This document shows, piece by piece, positions 36,734-44,561 of a DNA stretch of 64,000 bases. The DNA comes from Rhodococcus koreensis. GTDB lineage: Bacteria > Actinomycetota > Actinomycetes > Mycobacteriales > Mycobacteriaceae. The stretch lies in contig NZ_FNSV01000005.1 in assembly GCF_900105905.1 (NCBI RefSeq), forward strand, positions 5,642,001 through 5,706,000, in the 5' to 3' direction. Positions within the stretch are counted from its first letter, which is position 1. Every line of letters starts with the position of its first letter. The notes below the pieces were generated by a model. The model saw only the letters and a program-made list of their open reading frames with translations, was not told the origin of the DNA and ran no database searches. A program made the position numbers and the translations under genes.

Positions 36734-37342
36734 ATGACTTTTCACGACATCGATGGCAAGGACGCATGGAGGCGACGAGTTCTCCACGTGCGTAAGCAAC
36801 AGACCATCGACGACAGGGACCGCGCGAGCTGGCGCATCGCCGACCATATCGGGAAGGTGGCGCGGCCGGGACAGGCTGTGGCCGCCTATGTTCCGATGGA
36901 CAGCGAACCAGGGTCCGTTGCGATGCTGGATGCGCTGGTGGACGCGGGGGTTCAGGTGCTGCTTCCCTTCACCGTCGTGAACAGCCCGCTGTCGTGGGCC
37001 CTGTACACCGGACCGGCCGACCTGAGCCCTGCTGCGTTCGGGCTGCGTGAACCAACCGGTCCGGATCTCGGGCCCGGAGGGTTGGCCCGCGCGGATGCGA
37101 TCATCGTGCCGGCGCTTGCGGTCGACTGTCGGGGAGTCCGATTGGGGCGAGGGGCCGGCTACTACGACCGCAGCCTGGCGATGGTCGACGGCGACGTCCC
37201 GTTGATCGCAGTGGTCAATGACGCCGAGCTGGTCGATGCGCTTCCGGACGAGCCGCACGACATCCGGATGACCCATGCCCTCACTCCGTCGGGTGGGTTG
37301 CAGGCGCTCGTACCCGCGGAATTCGTCGGGTCCCGCACGTAG
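36734..37342 (+). CDS. 5-formyltetrahydrofolate cyclo-ligase
   Basis: The 202-residue protein converts 5-formyl-THF to methenyl-THF with ATP. The family motif LGRGAGYYDRSL is present (usually LGxGxGYYDR), as is a VAAYVPMDSEPGS strand near the N-terminus. 5-Formyl-THF forms when SHMT acts on methenyl-THF and inhibits folate enzymes, so a repair enzyme beside glyA makes sense. ATG at 36734 is chosen; no strong ribosome site is seen. It has its own downstream hairpin. Confidence 0.88.
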   Translation: MTFHDIDGKDAWRRRVLHVRKQQTIDDRDRASWRIADHIGKVARPGQAVAAYVPMDSEPGSVAMLDALVDAGVQVLLPFTVVNSPLSWALYTGPADLSPAAFGLREPTGPDLGPGGLARADAIIVPALAVDCRGVRLGRGAGYYDRSLAMVDGDVPLIAVVNDAELVDALPDEPHDIRMTHALTPSGGLQALVPAEFVGSRT

Positions 37343-37647
37343 GCAGCACACGAGGCGACTTCCGACGCTGCAGGCCGCCGCACATCAGCGGCGGCCTGCA
37401 GTCATTTCTGGTTCCGTCGTGAACCGCCGAGTCGAAGTCCGGCAGGCGTTTTCAACGGACTTCCGGCAGACAGGCCAGAATGGTCCAGCTGGCCGGTGGA
37501 TACGACGCGGAAATCTGCTTGTCCGGGGCGAGGATCCGAAGTATGCCGCCGTCGAGTACGTGAGCGGTGAAACCGGTCGAGTACTCGTCGGTTCTCGCGC
37601 CGTGCTGTACTGACAATCGTCTCATCGTGGAATCTTTCGGTAGCTCG
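37343..37647. other. Intergenic region between cyclo-ligase and purU
   Basis: About 305 bases between convergent genes. It starts with the hairpin described separately. A short frame on the minus strand (about 37625-37452, 57 codons) has no ribosome site and no recognisable family. Nothing else is seen. Confidence 0.5.
37369..37400 (+). terminator. Terminator hairpin after the cyclo-ligase gene
   Basis: A perfect 13-base GC-rich stem with a 6-base loop, followed by GTCATTT. Confidence 0.7.
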
Positions 37648-38496
37648 TCAGCTGAAGATGACGGTCCTGTGCCCGTGCAGAAGGACGCGGTTCTCGCAGT
37701 GCCAGCGCACGGCGCGGGACAATGCCAGTGCTTCGGCATCCTGGCCGACGGTGGCCAGACGTGCGGGGTCGTGGCTGTGATCGATGCGGATGACTTCCTG
37801 CTCGATGATGGGACCTTCGTCCAGGTCCGGTGTGACGTAGTGGGCGGTGGCGCCGACCTGCTTGACGCCCCGGTCGAAGGCCTGGTGGTAGGGCTTGGCG
37901 CCCTTGAAACCGGGCAGGAAGGAATGATGAATGTTGATCGCGCGGCCGTGGAGCTTGCGGCATGCGTCGTTCGACAGCACCTGCATGTACCGCGCGAGGA
38001 CGACCAGGTCTGCGTCGTACTCGTCCACGAGGTCGAGGAGCTGCGCCTCGGCCTGCGGCTTCGTCGCGGCCGTCACGGGAATGTGGATGAAAGGCAGGCC
38101 GGCCGCTTCGGCCATGGGACGAAGGACCTCGTGGTTGGAGACGACAGCGACCAGCTCTGCTCCGAGATTGCCGGCGCGCCACCGGAAGATGAGGTCGTTG
38201 AGGCAATGCCCCATCTTCGAGACCATCACGACAACACGCGGCACGCTGCACCCGTTGAAGCTGAACGTCATGCCGAACTTGTCGGCGACACTGCGAAACT
38301 CGCTCGTCAGTCGATCGATGTCGAGATTGCCGGAGGAGACGAACGACGTGCGGAGGAAGAAGGCGTCGTTCTGCGTGTCGTCGAACTGCTGGTGCTCGGC
38401 GATGTCGCAGTTCTGCTCGAACAGAAAGGAACTGACGGCGTGGACGATTCCGGGGCGCTGAGCGCTGCTGAGCGTCAAGGTGAAGGTTTCGGTCAT
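37648..38496 (-). CDS. purU: Formyltetrahydrofolate deformylase
   Basis: The 282-residue protein hydrolyses 10-formyl-THF to formate and THF. An N-terminal ACT domain (about 1-85; FTLTLSSAQRPGIVHAVSSF) precedes the formyltransferase fold, with AINIHHSFLPGFKGAKPYHQ and GPIIEQ motifs that carry the catalytic His and neighbours. In this cluster it returns THF to DmgO and SoxBDAG and passes formate to the formate dehydrogenase at 49-52 kb. It is divergent from the second gntR gene with a perfect operator between. Confidence 0.94.
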   Translation of the reverse strand: MTETFTLTLSSAQRPGIVHAVSSFLFEQNCDIAEHQQFDDTQNDAFFLRTSFVSSGNLDIDRLTSEFRSVADKFGMTFSFNGCSVPRVVVMVSKMGHCLNDLIFRWRAGNLGAELVAVVSNHEVLRPMAEAAGLPFIHIPVTAATKPQAEAQLLDLVDEYDADLVVLARYMQVLSNDACRKLHGRAINIHHSFLPGFKGAKPYHQAFDRGVKQVGATAHYVTPDLDEGPIIEQEVIRIDHSHDPARLATVGQDAEALALSRAVRWHCENRVLLHGHRTVIFS

Positions 38497-38636
38497 GTGC
38501 GTCTCCTCGGGGCTGGACGCTGCCGGGCAGCATCGGTGTTCGGGGGATATCGGTTCGGTGCTGTCGCCGCCCCACCTTCCGTTGCCGGCGACGTCAGCAT
38601 CACATGCGCTCTTCTGGAGTCCCAGTCCTACTAGAC

Positions 38637-38685
38637 TGATATATCAGATTGGTACTAGTATTTCAGGTGTAGAAGAACGGGTCAA
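38637..38685 (-). promoter_or_regulatory. purU promoter with TGATATATCA operator
   Basis: On the minus strand: TTGACC (38685-38680), 17-base spacer, AATACT (38662-38657), 10 bases, then the perfect palindrome at 38646-38637. The site also lies 63 bases upstream of the divergent gntR copy 2, so it can serve both genes. Confidence 0.75.
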
Positions 38686-38709
38686 GAGTTGGAGAAGGGA
38701 AACGCTAGG

Positions 38710-39384
38710 ATGACGCTCATGAGGCTGGAGGCGGTATCAGCGGAGCACGGCGTGACTTCTCTCGCGGACCGCGCCTACACGGCGATCCAGGACAAGCTGA
38801 TCATGCTCGACATCCGCCCCAACGACGCGATCGTCGAAGGTGACCTCGCCGAACAGCTCGGTGTCGGGCGGACCCCGGTCCGAGAAGCTCTCAAGCGACT
38901 CGAAGCGGAACGCCTCGTGGTGTCATTTCCTCGTCGTGGAACCTTCGCGACCGGCGTCGACGTCGCCGACCTCGGCCACATCTCCGAGATCCGAGCCCAC
39001 CTCGAGCCCGTGGCGGCACGCCGAGCGGCGGAAGGGGCCTCGCCGACTCTTCGCCAGTTGCTCCTCGACATGGCCGACAAGACAGACGAGCTCGACGTTC
39101 TCGGAATCGAGCGGCACGAACTGATGCGGTGGGATCTCACCGTGCACCGGACCATATATCGGGCCTCACGCAACCCACACCTCGAAGATGTCCTCGTCCG
39201 GTACGACAATCTCGCGACTCGGATCTTCTGCCTCTTTCTCGAACGGCTGCCGTCGGTTCCCCAGCACGTCGGAGAGCACGGAGAACTGTTGCGCGCGATT
39301 GCCGGCGGGCAGGCGGACCTCGCTGCGGATATCGCACGCCGGCATGTCACCGGGTTCGAGCAGGCAGTACGCACCATCATCTAG
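38710..39384 (+). CDS. GntR-family (FCD) regulator, copy 2
   Basis: The 224-residue protein has the winged-helix segment LAEQLGVGRTPVREALKRLE, almost identical to copy 1, and PRRGTFATGVD in the wing. The FCD effector domain carries RWDLTVHRTIYRASRNPHLE with likely metal-ligand residues. ATG at 38710 follows GGAGAAGGG; a TTG 7 codons earlier is less likely. With copy 1 it is the best candidate for the protein that binds TGATATATCA. Differences in the FCD domains suggest the two copies sense different ligands, such as glycine betaine intermediates or folates. Confidence 0.9.
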   Translation: MTLMRLEAVSAEHGVTSLADRAYTAIQDKLIMLDIRPNDAIVEGDLAEQLGVGRTPVREALKRLEAERLVVSFPRRGTFATGVDVADLGHISEIRAHLEPVAARRAAEGASPTLRQLLLDMADKTDELDVLGIERHELMRWDLTVHRTIYRASRNPHLEDVLVRYDNLATRIFCLFLERLPSVPQHVGEHGELLRAIAGGQADLAADIARRHVTGFEQAVRTII

Positions 39385-39415
39385 TACCCGGGCCGCGGCG
39401 CGGCACCGACAGGAT

Positions 39416-39461
39416 GGTGGGTAATCGGGCGAACCCTCCCCGGAAAGACCGATTACCCACC
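39416..39461. terminator. Bidirectional terminator between gntR copy 2 and folD1
   Basis: A perfect 13-base stem (39416-39428 with 39449-39461) lies between two convergent genes. Confidence 0.75.
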
Positions 39462-39468
39462 AAGACTT

Positions 39469-40359
39469 TCAGCGGCTGCTCTGCAGCCCGACGAGGCTCG
39501 CGGCTCGCCTCACGGCGCTCTGGGTCGACGCCGCATCGACGGTGTGATTGAGCAACAGCGCCGTCGTCACCGGTCCCACCCCACCAGGAACCGGGGTCAG
39601 CGCACCGGCGCGCCCGTCCACCGAGTCTGCGTCGACGTCGCCGAGGAGTAGCCCGTCGTCGGTGGCAGTCGTACCGACGTCGATCACCACCGCACCATCG
39701 CTGATGTGCTCCGCCGTGATCAGTCTCGGAATCCCCACCGCAACGACGACGATATCGGCAGAACGGGTGCCCGCCACCAGATCGGCGGTGTGCCGGTGGC
39801 ACACGGTCACCGTCGCGTCACGCTGCACGAGCAGATGCGCAACGGGGGTCCCGACGACCGTCGACCGTCCCACCACGGTGGCGGTCTTGCCGCGCAGATC
39901 GATTCCGTGGTGGTCGAGCAACGCGAGCACTGCCTGTGCAGTGGCGGGCGCGAAGGCCGGCAGGTGCGCGATCAGCCGACCGAGGCTGACCGGGTTCGTG
40001 CCGTCGATGTCCTTGCCGGGATTGATCGCTTCCCGCAGAAGGTCGAGATCGGTGCCGTCCGGTAGCGGGGTCTGCAGGATGATGCCGTGCACATCCGGGT
40101 CGTGGCCGAGTTCGACGAGGACGGCGTGAATCTCTTCGGTCGTCGCCTCCGGCCCGAAATCGACGATGTCGCACTCGATTCCGGTGCGTCGGGCGGCGCC
40201 GGCGATGGATCGGACGTACCAGGCGGTGGACTCGTCGGCGGTGGCCAGCACGACCGCCAGCTTGGGCCGGATCCCGATCTCGGTGAGCGCGGCCGCCGCG
40301 ACCGACGCATCGTTGCGGATTGCGGCTGCCAGATCGGAGCCACCCAGAATTCTGGTCAT
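39469..40359 (-). CDS. folD1: FolD-family methylene-THF dehydrogenase, lacking the catalytic lysine
   Basis: The 296-residue protein has the FolD fold: HGIILQTPLP, GKDIDGTNPVSLGR, the NADP-binding VVGRSTVVGTPVAHLL and PVPGGVGPVT. In the YVxxK motif of the family (Y50/K54 in E. coli numbering) it reads YVRSI, so the catalytic lysine is Ile52. In the human enzyme loss of this lysine removes cyclohydrolase activity and leaves some dehydrogenase activity. The neighbouring fchA gene, whose stop overlaps this start by 4 bases (ATGA), can supply that missing step. A dehydrogenase-only role in oxidising methylene-THF to methenyl-THF is inferred. See folD2 at 53898-54755 for the reciprocal case. Confidence 0.88.
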   Translation of the reverse strand: MTRILGGSDLAAAIRNDASVAAAALTEIGIRPKLAVVLATADESTAWYVRSIAGAARRTGIECDIVDFGPEATTEEIHAVLVELGHDPDVHGIILQTPLPDGTDLDLLREAINPGKDIDGTNPVSLGRLIAHLPAFAPATAQAVLALLDHHGIDLRGKTATVVGRSTVVGTPVAHLLVQRDATVTVCHRHTADLVAGTRSADIVVVAVGIPRLITAEHISDGAVVIDVGTTATDDGLLLGDVDADSVDGRAGALTPVPGGVGPVTTALLLNHTVDAASTQSAVRRAASLVGLQSSR

Positions 40360-40976
40360 GAGTTCAGTTGCTTTCTCACTTGGGCAGTCACTGCGTCGGC
40401 ACGGTCGGCGAGTGCGTCGACGCCGGCGGCGCTGTCGATGAGCGATTGTCGGATGGCCGGGTCGGTGATGCCCGGCAGGTTGATCTCGACGTTGACCCGT
40501 GCGGTCGTGGCCGCGGCCCGGGCCGCCTCCGTCGCGGCCGCGACGTCACTGACGACATTGCGGTTTGCGACGGGACCGAGTTCTTCGGCGAGCGTGACCA
40601 CCGCCGCTGCTGCATCGATCACCTCGACGGGAACCCGAGCCGCGTTCACCAGGGCACCTTCGATCGCTGCGGAACGCGCGGCGTTCTCTTCGTCTGTGCC
40701 CTTGGGAAGTTTGTAAGCATCGATCACGGACGTGAAGGCGGCCATGTCGTCCTCGGCGAACTGCAACGCCTTGCCCCGCAGCGCATCCGCGCTGGTGCAC
40801 ACCCGCTCGACCAGAGCGGAGTGCTCCGCGTACCGGTCTCCGGTCGTATATCGGGCGACCATTGCCACCAGGGCCGCGGCCTGCCCGACGTGCAGCGCGG
40901 CAGTTGCGCCGCCACCCGGCGCGGGAACCCGTGCGGCGAGTGAGTCCAGAAATGAACTGATGGTTTCCTGTTGCAT
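40356..40976 (-). CDS. fchA: Methenyl-THF cyclohydrolase, FchA/FTCD-C family
   Basis: The 206-residue helical protein matches the cyclodeaminase/cyclohydrolase domain of formiminotransferase-cyclodeaminase, with VPAPGGGATAALHVGQAAAL near the N-terminus and a NRNVVSDVAAATEAARAA segment, both typical. The stand-alone form includes FchA, the methenyl-THF cyclohydrolase of methylotrophs that works with MtdA. No formimino-transfer partner or histidine-degradation gene is nearby, and it is translationally coupled to folD1, so cyclohydrolase is the better call. ATG at 40976 gives the family length. Confidence 0.88.
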   Translation of the reverse strand: MQQETISSFLDSLAARVPAPGGGATAALHVGQAAALVAMVARYTTGDRYAEHSALVERVCTSADALRGKALQFAEDDMAAFTSVIDAYKLPKGTDEENAARSAAIEGALVNAARVPVEVIDAAAAVVTLAEELGPVANRNVVSDVAAATEAARAAATTARVNVEINLPGITDPAIRQSLIDSAAGVDALADRADAVTAQVRKQLNS

Positions 40977-41025
40977 CAGCGTGGTCTTCCTCTTCTGTGG
41001 GCGGGCGCTGCAATGACCGAACAGG

Positions 41026-41056
41026 GTGCCGGCCCACTCGCGGAGCGGGCCGGCAC
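41026..41056 (-). terminator. Hairpin between dmgO and fchA
   Basis: A perfect 10-base GC stem with an 11-base loop lies 10 bases after the dmgO stop on the minus strand. No T-run follows, so it may only stabilise the upstream mRNA or attenuate read-through into fchA-folD1. Confidence 0.45.
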
Positions 41057-41065
41057 CGGTGTGGT

Positions 41066-43528
41066 TTATGCTCGGATTTTTTTCATTTCGGGGTCGACGA
41101 GGGGTTCGGCGACGATGGTGGCGGGGATGCGGGTGCCGAAGTAGTCGATCTCGACGGTGCTGCCGGTGCCGGCGGTGGCGGGTAGCCAGGCGTAGGCGAT
41201 GGGGGCGCCGACGGTGTGGCCGTAGGCGGCGCTGGTGACGTAGCCGGCGGGTTGGCCGTCGAGGTAGACGGGTTCGTGGCCCAGCACCACCGAGGTGCGG
41301 TCGTCGATCATCAGGCAGGCGAGGCGCCGCGTGACGGTGTCGTCGGACACACCGTCGAGTGCGTCGCGGCCGACGAAGTCGCCCTTCTGGGGGCGGACGG
41401 CGAACCCGAGTCCGGCCTCGTAGGGGTTGTGTTCGGTGGTCATGTCGGTGCCCCAGGAGCGGTAGCCCTTCTCCATCCGGAGGCTGTTGAACGCGGCCCG
41501 GCCGGCGGCGATGATCTCGTACTGCTGTCCCTCCGCCCAGAGCACGTCCCAGAGGCGTTGGCCGTTGTCGGCGGTGGTGTAGAGCTCCCAGCCGAGTTCG
41601 CCGACGTAGGACAGGCGCATCGCGGTGACCGGGATGCCGCCGATCCGGACCTGCTTGGAGCGGAAGTATTTGAAGTTCTCGTTGGAGAAGTCGTCGCGGC
41701 TGATGGCCTGGACCAGGTCGCGGGCGCGGGGCCCCCACAGGCCGATGCAGCAGGTGCCACCGGTGATGTCGCGGATCTGGACGGTGCCGTCGGTGGGGGC
41801 GTGGCGGCGCAGGTAGTCGAGGTCGAGGTTGCTGTTGGCGCCGATCTGGAAGACGGTGTCGGCCAGGCGGGCGACGGTGAGGTCGCTGCGGATGCCGCCG
41901 GCGGTGTCGAGGGCGAGGGTGTAGGTGACCGCGCCGACGGTTTTGTCCATCTTGCCGGTGGTCAGCGGTTCGAGCAGGGCCAGGGCGCCGGGCCCGGAGA
42001 CCTCGAGCCGTTTGAGGGGGGTCATGTCGTACATCGCCACCGACGTGCGGGTCTTCCAGGCCTCGGCGGCGGCGATGGGGGAGTGGAACATCGCGGCCCA
42101 CGGTTCGCGGGCCGGCGGCTGCCACTGGGCAGGAAGCTGGTCGAGCAGGTGCGCGTTGGCCTCGTACCAGTGCGGGCGTTCCCAGCCGGCGCCCTCGAGG
42201 AAGACGGCGCCGAGTTCGCTCTGGCGGGCGTGGAACGGGCTGACCCGGATGCCACGGGGGGATTGCTTCGGTTGCAGGGGGTGCATGACGTCGTAGATTT
42301 CGACGAAGTTCTGCTGGGAGGTTTCGCTGACGTAGTCGGGGTCGAGTTGGATGTCCTCGAACCGGTGCACGTCGCAGCCGTGCAGTTCGACCTCGGAGCG
42401 GCCGTCGACGAGCAGTTGCGCGACGGCGCGGGCGACGCCGGCGGAGTGGGTGACCCACACGGCCTCGGCGATCCAGAATCCGGTGATGTCGGGGGATTCG
42501 CCGATCAGCGGGCCGCCGTCGGGGGTGAAGGAGAACACCCCGTTGAAGCCGTGCTCGATCTTCGCGGTCTCGAGGCAGGGCAGCAGCAGCTTGGACTGCT
42601 CCCACGACGGTGCGAAGTCCTCTTCGGTGAACGCCAGCATCGAGGGCATGGCGGAGTCGGAGATGTCGGCGCTGTCGGTCAACTCGCGGGTGTTCACCGG
42701 CATCGGGCGGTGCGCGTAGCTGCCGATGCCGAGGCGGTCGACGTGCTCGCGGAAGTAGAGGTCCTGGTCCTGGTGCCGCAGGATCGGGAAGCCGGCCTCG
42801 GCGAGGGTGGTGTTGCGGCCGACGAGTTCGGGGATCTGGTCGGTGGTGGCGTACTGGTGCGCCAGCGGCAGGAGGGGGACGTCCATGCCGACGAGTTCGC
42901 CGAGTTCGGGGCCCCAGAATCCGGCGCAGGAGACGACGATGTCGGCGGGGATCACGCCGTGGTTGGTGGTGACGCCGGTGACCTTGCCGCCGGCGTGCTC
43001 GATGCCGATCACCTTCGTCGAACCCTGGAACACGGCACCGCGGGCCTCGGCGCGGCGGGCCAGGGCGACGACGACGCGGGCGGCCTTGGCGAGGCCGTCG
43101 GTTTCCACGTAGAGGCCGCCGAGGACCCGCTTCTGGTCGAGGAGGGGGTGCAGCTTCGCGCACTCGGCCGGGTCGAGGACGCTGCCGTCGATGCCCCAGG
43201 AGGTGGCCCAGCCCTGCTTGCGGTGCAGGTCCGCCAACCGTTCCTCGGTGGTGGCGATCTCGAGGCCGCCGAGCTGGTTGAAGCACCACTGGCCGTCGAC
43301 GTCGAGGCTGAGGAACTTCTCGACGGTGTAGCGGGCGAGTTCGGTCATCGTCTTCGAGGCGTTCGTCTGGAACACCAGCCCCGGCGCGTGGGAGGTGGAG
43401 CCGCCGGTCAGTGGCAGCGGCCCCTGGTCGAGGACGGTGATCTTGTCCCAGCCACGAGCGGTGAGCTCGTCGGCCAGGTTCGCACCGACGATGCCGGCTC
43501 CGATGATCACGACGCGCGGTGAACCCAT
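41066..43528 (-). CDS. dmgO: Dimethylglycine oxidase
   Basis: The 820-residue protein has an N-terminal FAD-binding domain (VVIIGAGIVGANLADELTAR), then GGSTSHAPGLVFQT, in which His47 matches the residue that links FAD covalently in Arthrobacter dimethylglycine oxidase (830 residues). The C-terminal half is a GcvT-like THF-binding domain (for example AMYDMTPLKRLEVSG and EKGYRSWGTDMTTEHNPYEA). It oxidises dimethylglycine to sarcosine and channels the methyl group to THF. The ATG at 43528 has GGAAGG upstream. It heads dmgO-fchA-folD1, which turns the bound methylene group into formyl-THF. Sarcosine dehydrogenase is the main alternative. Confidence 0.88.
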   Translation of the reverse strand: MGSPRVVIIGAGIVGANLADELTARGWDKITVLDQGPLPLTGGSTSHAPGLVFQTNASKTMTELARYTVEKFLSLDVDGQWCFNQLGGLEIATTEERLADLHRKQGWATSWGIDGSVLDPAECAKLHPLLDQKRVLGGLYVETDGLAKAARVVVALARRAEARGAVFQGSTKVIGIEHAGGKVTGVTTNHGVIPADIVVSCAGFWGPELGELVGMDVPLLPLAHQYATTDQIPELVGRNTTLAEAGFPILRHQDQDLYFREHVDRLGIGSYAHRPMPVNTRELTDSADISDSAMPSMLAFTEEDFAPSWEQSKLLLPCLETAKIEHGFNGVFSFTPDGGPLIGESPDITGFWIAEAVWVTHSAGVARAVAQLLVDGRSEVELHGCDVHRFEDIQLDPDYVSETSQQNFVEIYDVMHPLQPKQSPRGIRVSPFHARQSELGAVFLEGAGWERPHWYEANAHLLDQLPAQWQPPAREPWAAMFHSPIAAAEAWKTRTSVAMYDMTPLKRLEVSGPGALALLEPLTTGKMDKTVGAVTYTLALDTAGGIRSDLTVARLADTVFQIGANSNLDLDYLRRHAPTDGTVQIRDITGGTCCIGLWGPRARDLVQAISRDDFSNENFKYFRSKQVRIGGIPVTAMRLSYVGELGWELYTTADNGQRLWDVLWAEGQQYEIIAAGRAAFNSLRMEKGYRSWGTDMTTEHNPYEAGLGFAVRPQKGDFVGRDALDGVSDDTVTRRLACLMIDDRTSVVLGHEPVYLDGQPAGYVTSAAYGHTVGAPIAYAWLPATAGTGSTVEIDYFGTRIPATIVAEPLVDPEMKKIRA

Positions 43529-43666
43529 GATGGTCCTTCCTGAAGTGGATGTGCGATCGCCTGCACTCCGCGGATCGTCCGTATTGCACACTGCGCCTTG
43601 GTCGTACACGCGACAAGTGCGAGCGGGAACGGATGATCGGCAAGCGGGAAGAGCGGTGTCGACAAC

Positions 43667-43708
43667 TGATATATCAAGCACTGTAGTGTGTGTCACGTAG
43701 CGGGTCAA
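43667..43708 (-). promoter_or_regulatory. dmgO promoter with TGATATATCA operator
   Basis: On the minus strand: TTGACC (43708-43703), 17-base spacer, TACAGT (43685-43680), 3 bases, then the perfect palindrome at 43676-43667. Here the operator would cover the transcription start. The dmgO leader is about 135 bases. Confidence 0.75.
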
Positions 43709-43849
43709 CCCTCGCTCGATGACCTGCTATACACGTTGCTCACGGAGATCTTCGGCGCCGCCGGGGTGCATGCCCGTTCGGCGGTCGGGGTTGCCGTGCT
43801 CCCGATCGATGCGCCGGTCGAGGTGGAGATCGTCGTCGAGGTCGACTGA
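43709..43849 (+). pseudogene. RidA/YjgF-family remnant (C-terminal end only)
   Basis: An open frame without a start reads DDLLYTLLTEIFGAAGVHAR then SAVGVAVLPIDAPVEVEIVV and stops at 43849. This is the C-terminal strand-and-helix end of RidA-type proteins (enamine deaminases), where the Arg of the HARSAVGV segment binds the substrate carboxylate. About 100 N-terminal residues are absent. The break lies right at the dmgO promoter, so the upstream part was probably replaced when the dmgO block arrived. Confidence 0.65.
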
Positions 43850-43872
43850 GGGGCGAAGCCGGTCGGAGCCCG

Positions 43873-44202
43873 TCAATCCTGCTGGTAGCGCTGCAGTAGT
43901 TGCAGACTCCGACGTCGTATTTCTCGCCCGATGGAGGCGCTCTTGCGGCGGTCGGACTCCGACATCCCGCCCCATACCCCGTGTGATTCCTTCGATGCCA
44001 GTGCGTGATCTCTGCACAGGTCGATCACCGGGCAGGTGGCGCAAATGTCCTTGGCTGCGCGTTCGCGTTCGATGCGGCGGGGTTTGCTTTCGCCGTCCGG
44101 AGGGAAGAAGACGTCCATGCCCTCGGATCGGCATCGTGCTCGTAGGCGCCAGTCCACTCCATCCGGCTGTGCCACGACTGCCGTGAAGTTCTGCAGCGAC
44201 AT
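43873..44202 (-). CDS. WhiB-family transcriptional regulator
   Basis: The 109-residue protein has the four Cys residues of the iron-sulfur cluster (RARCRSEG, then CATCPVIDLC) and the GVWGG turn, followed by a basic tail (RRKSASIGREIRRRS) that contacts DNA. WhiB proteins sense redox or nitric oxide and act with the primary sigma factor. It could not be assigned to a numbered Wbl class with confidence. It is divergent from the desaturase gene and convergent with the RidA remnant. Confidence 0.92.
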   Translation of the reverse strand: MSLQNFTAVVAQPDGVDWRLRARCRSEGMDVFFPPDGESKPRRIERERAAKDICATCPVIDLCRDHALASKESHGVWGGMSESDRRKSASIGREIRRRSLQLLQRYQQD

Positions 44203-44561
44203 TTCGACTCCATAGTTGTACGCGTAGTGGATGGTGTCGGCCGACTGGGCTCAGGCTGATCTGTACCCGCGACGGGAGGGCGCGGGTTGGCCTCGTGTGC
44301 GGCGGGCGGCGGCGCCAGGCCTGCATCGTCCGGAGTGGACCACACGAATCGGCATCAAAGCTGTTCCTTTGCAGTGTATCTCACACTCCGATGCTCTTCG
44401 GGTGCTGTGGCCGGGTCGCGGGATTCGCGTCGTCGCCCCCTCGCGATCCCGGCTTCGGGTGTGTAAGGTAACACTTACCTACGGTACCGTAGGTTACGAA
44501 TCGCGAAGAGCCGACGACGCGACATGCGTCGTTCGAGCATGCCAAGCCGGGAAGGGTTGCC
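44203..44561. other. Divergent intergenic region, whiB / desaturase
   Basis: About 359 bases. It holds a perfect 18-base palindrome (separate entry) and presumably promoters for both genes. No other gene is credible. Confidence 0.55.
44477..44494. promoter_or_regulatory. Perfect 18-base palindrome upstream of the desaturase gene
   Basis: ACCTACGGTACCGTAGGT at 44477-44494 is a perfect palindrome centred about 76 bases before the desaturase ATG. Its size and form suit a TetR-family repressor. No TetR gene is adjacent, so the regulator must be encoded elsewhere. Confidence 0.65.

Noticed and set aside
37452..37625. Short minus-strand frame before the purU stop
   Set aside because: No ribosome site or recognisable family; lies in a convergent intergenic region.
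41216..43522. Long plus-strand open frame opposite dmgO (768 codons)
   Set aside because: Antisense shadow of dmgO with low-complexity acidic and Gly-rich translation; no ribosome site.
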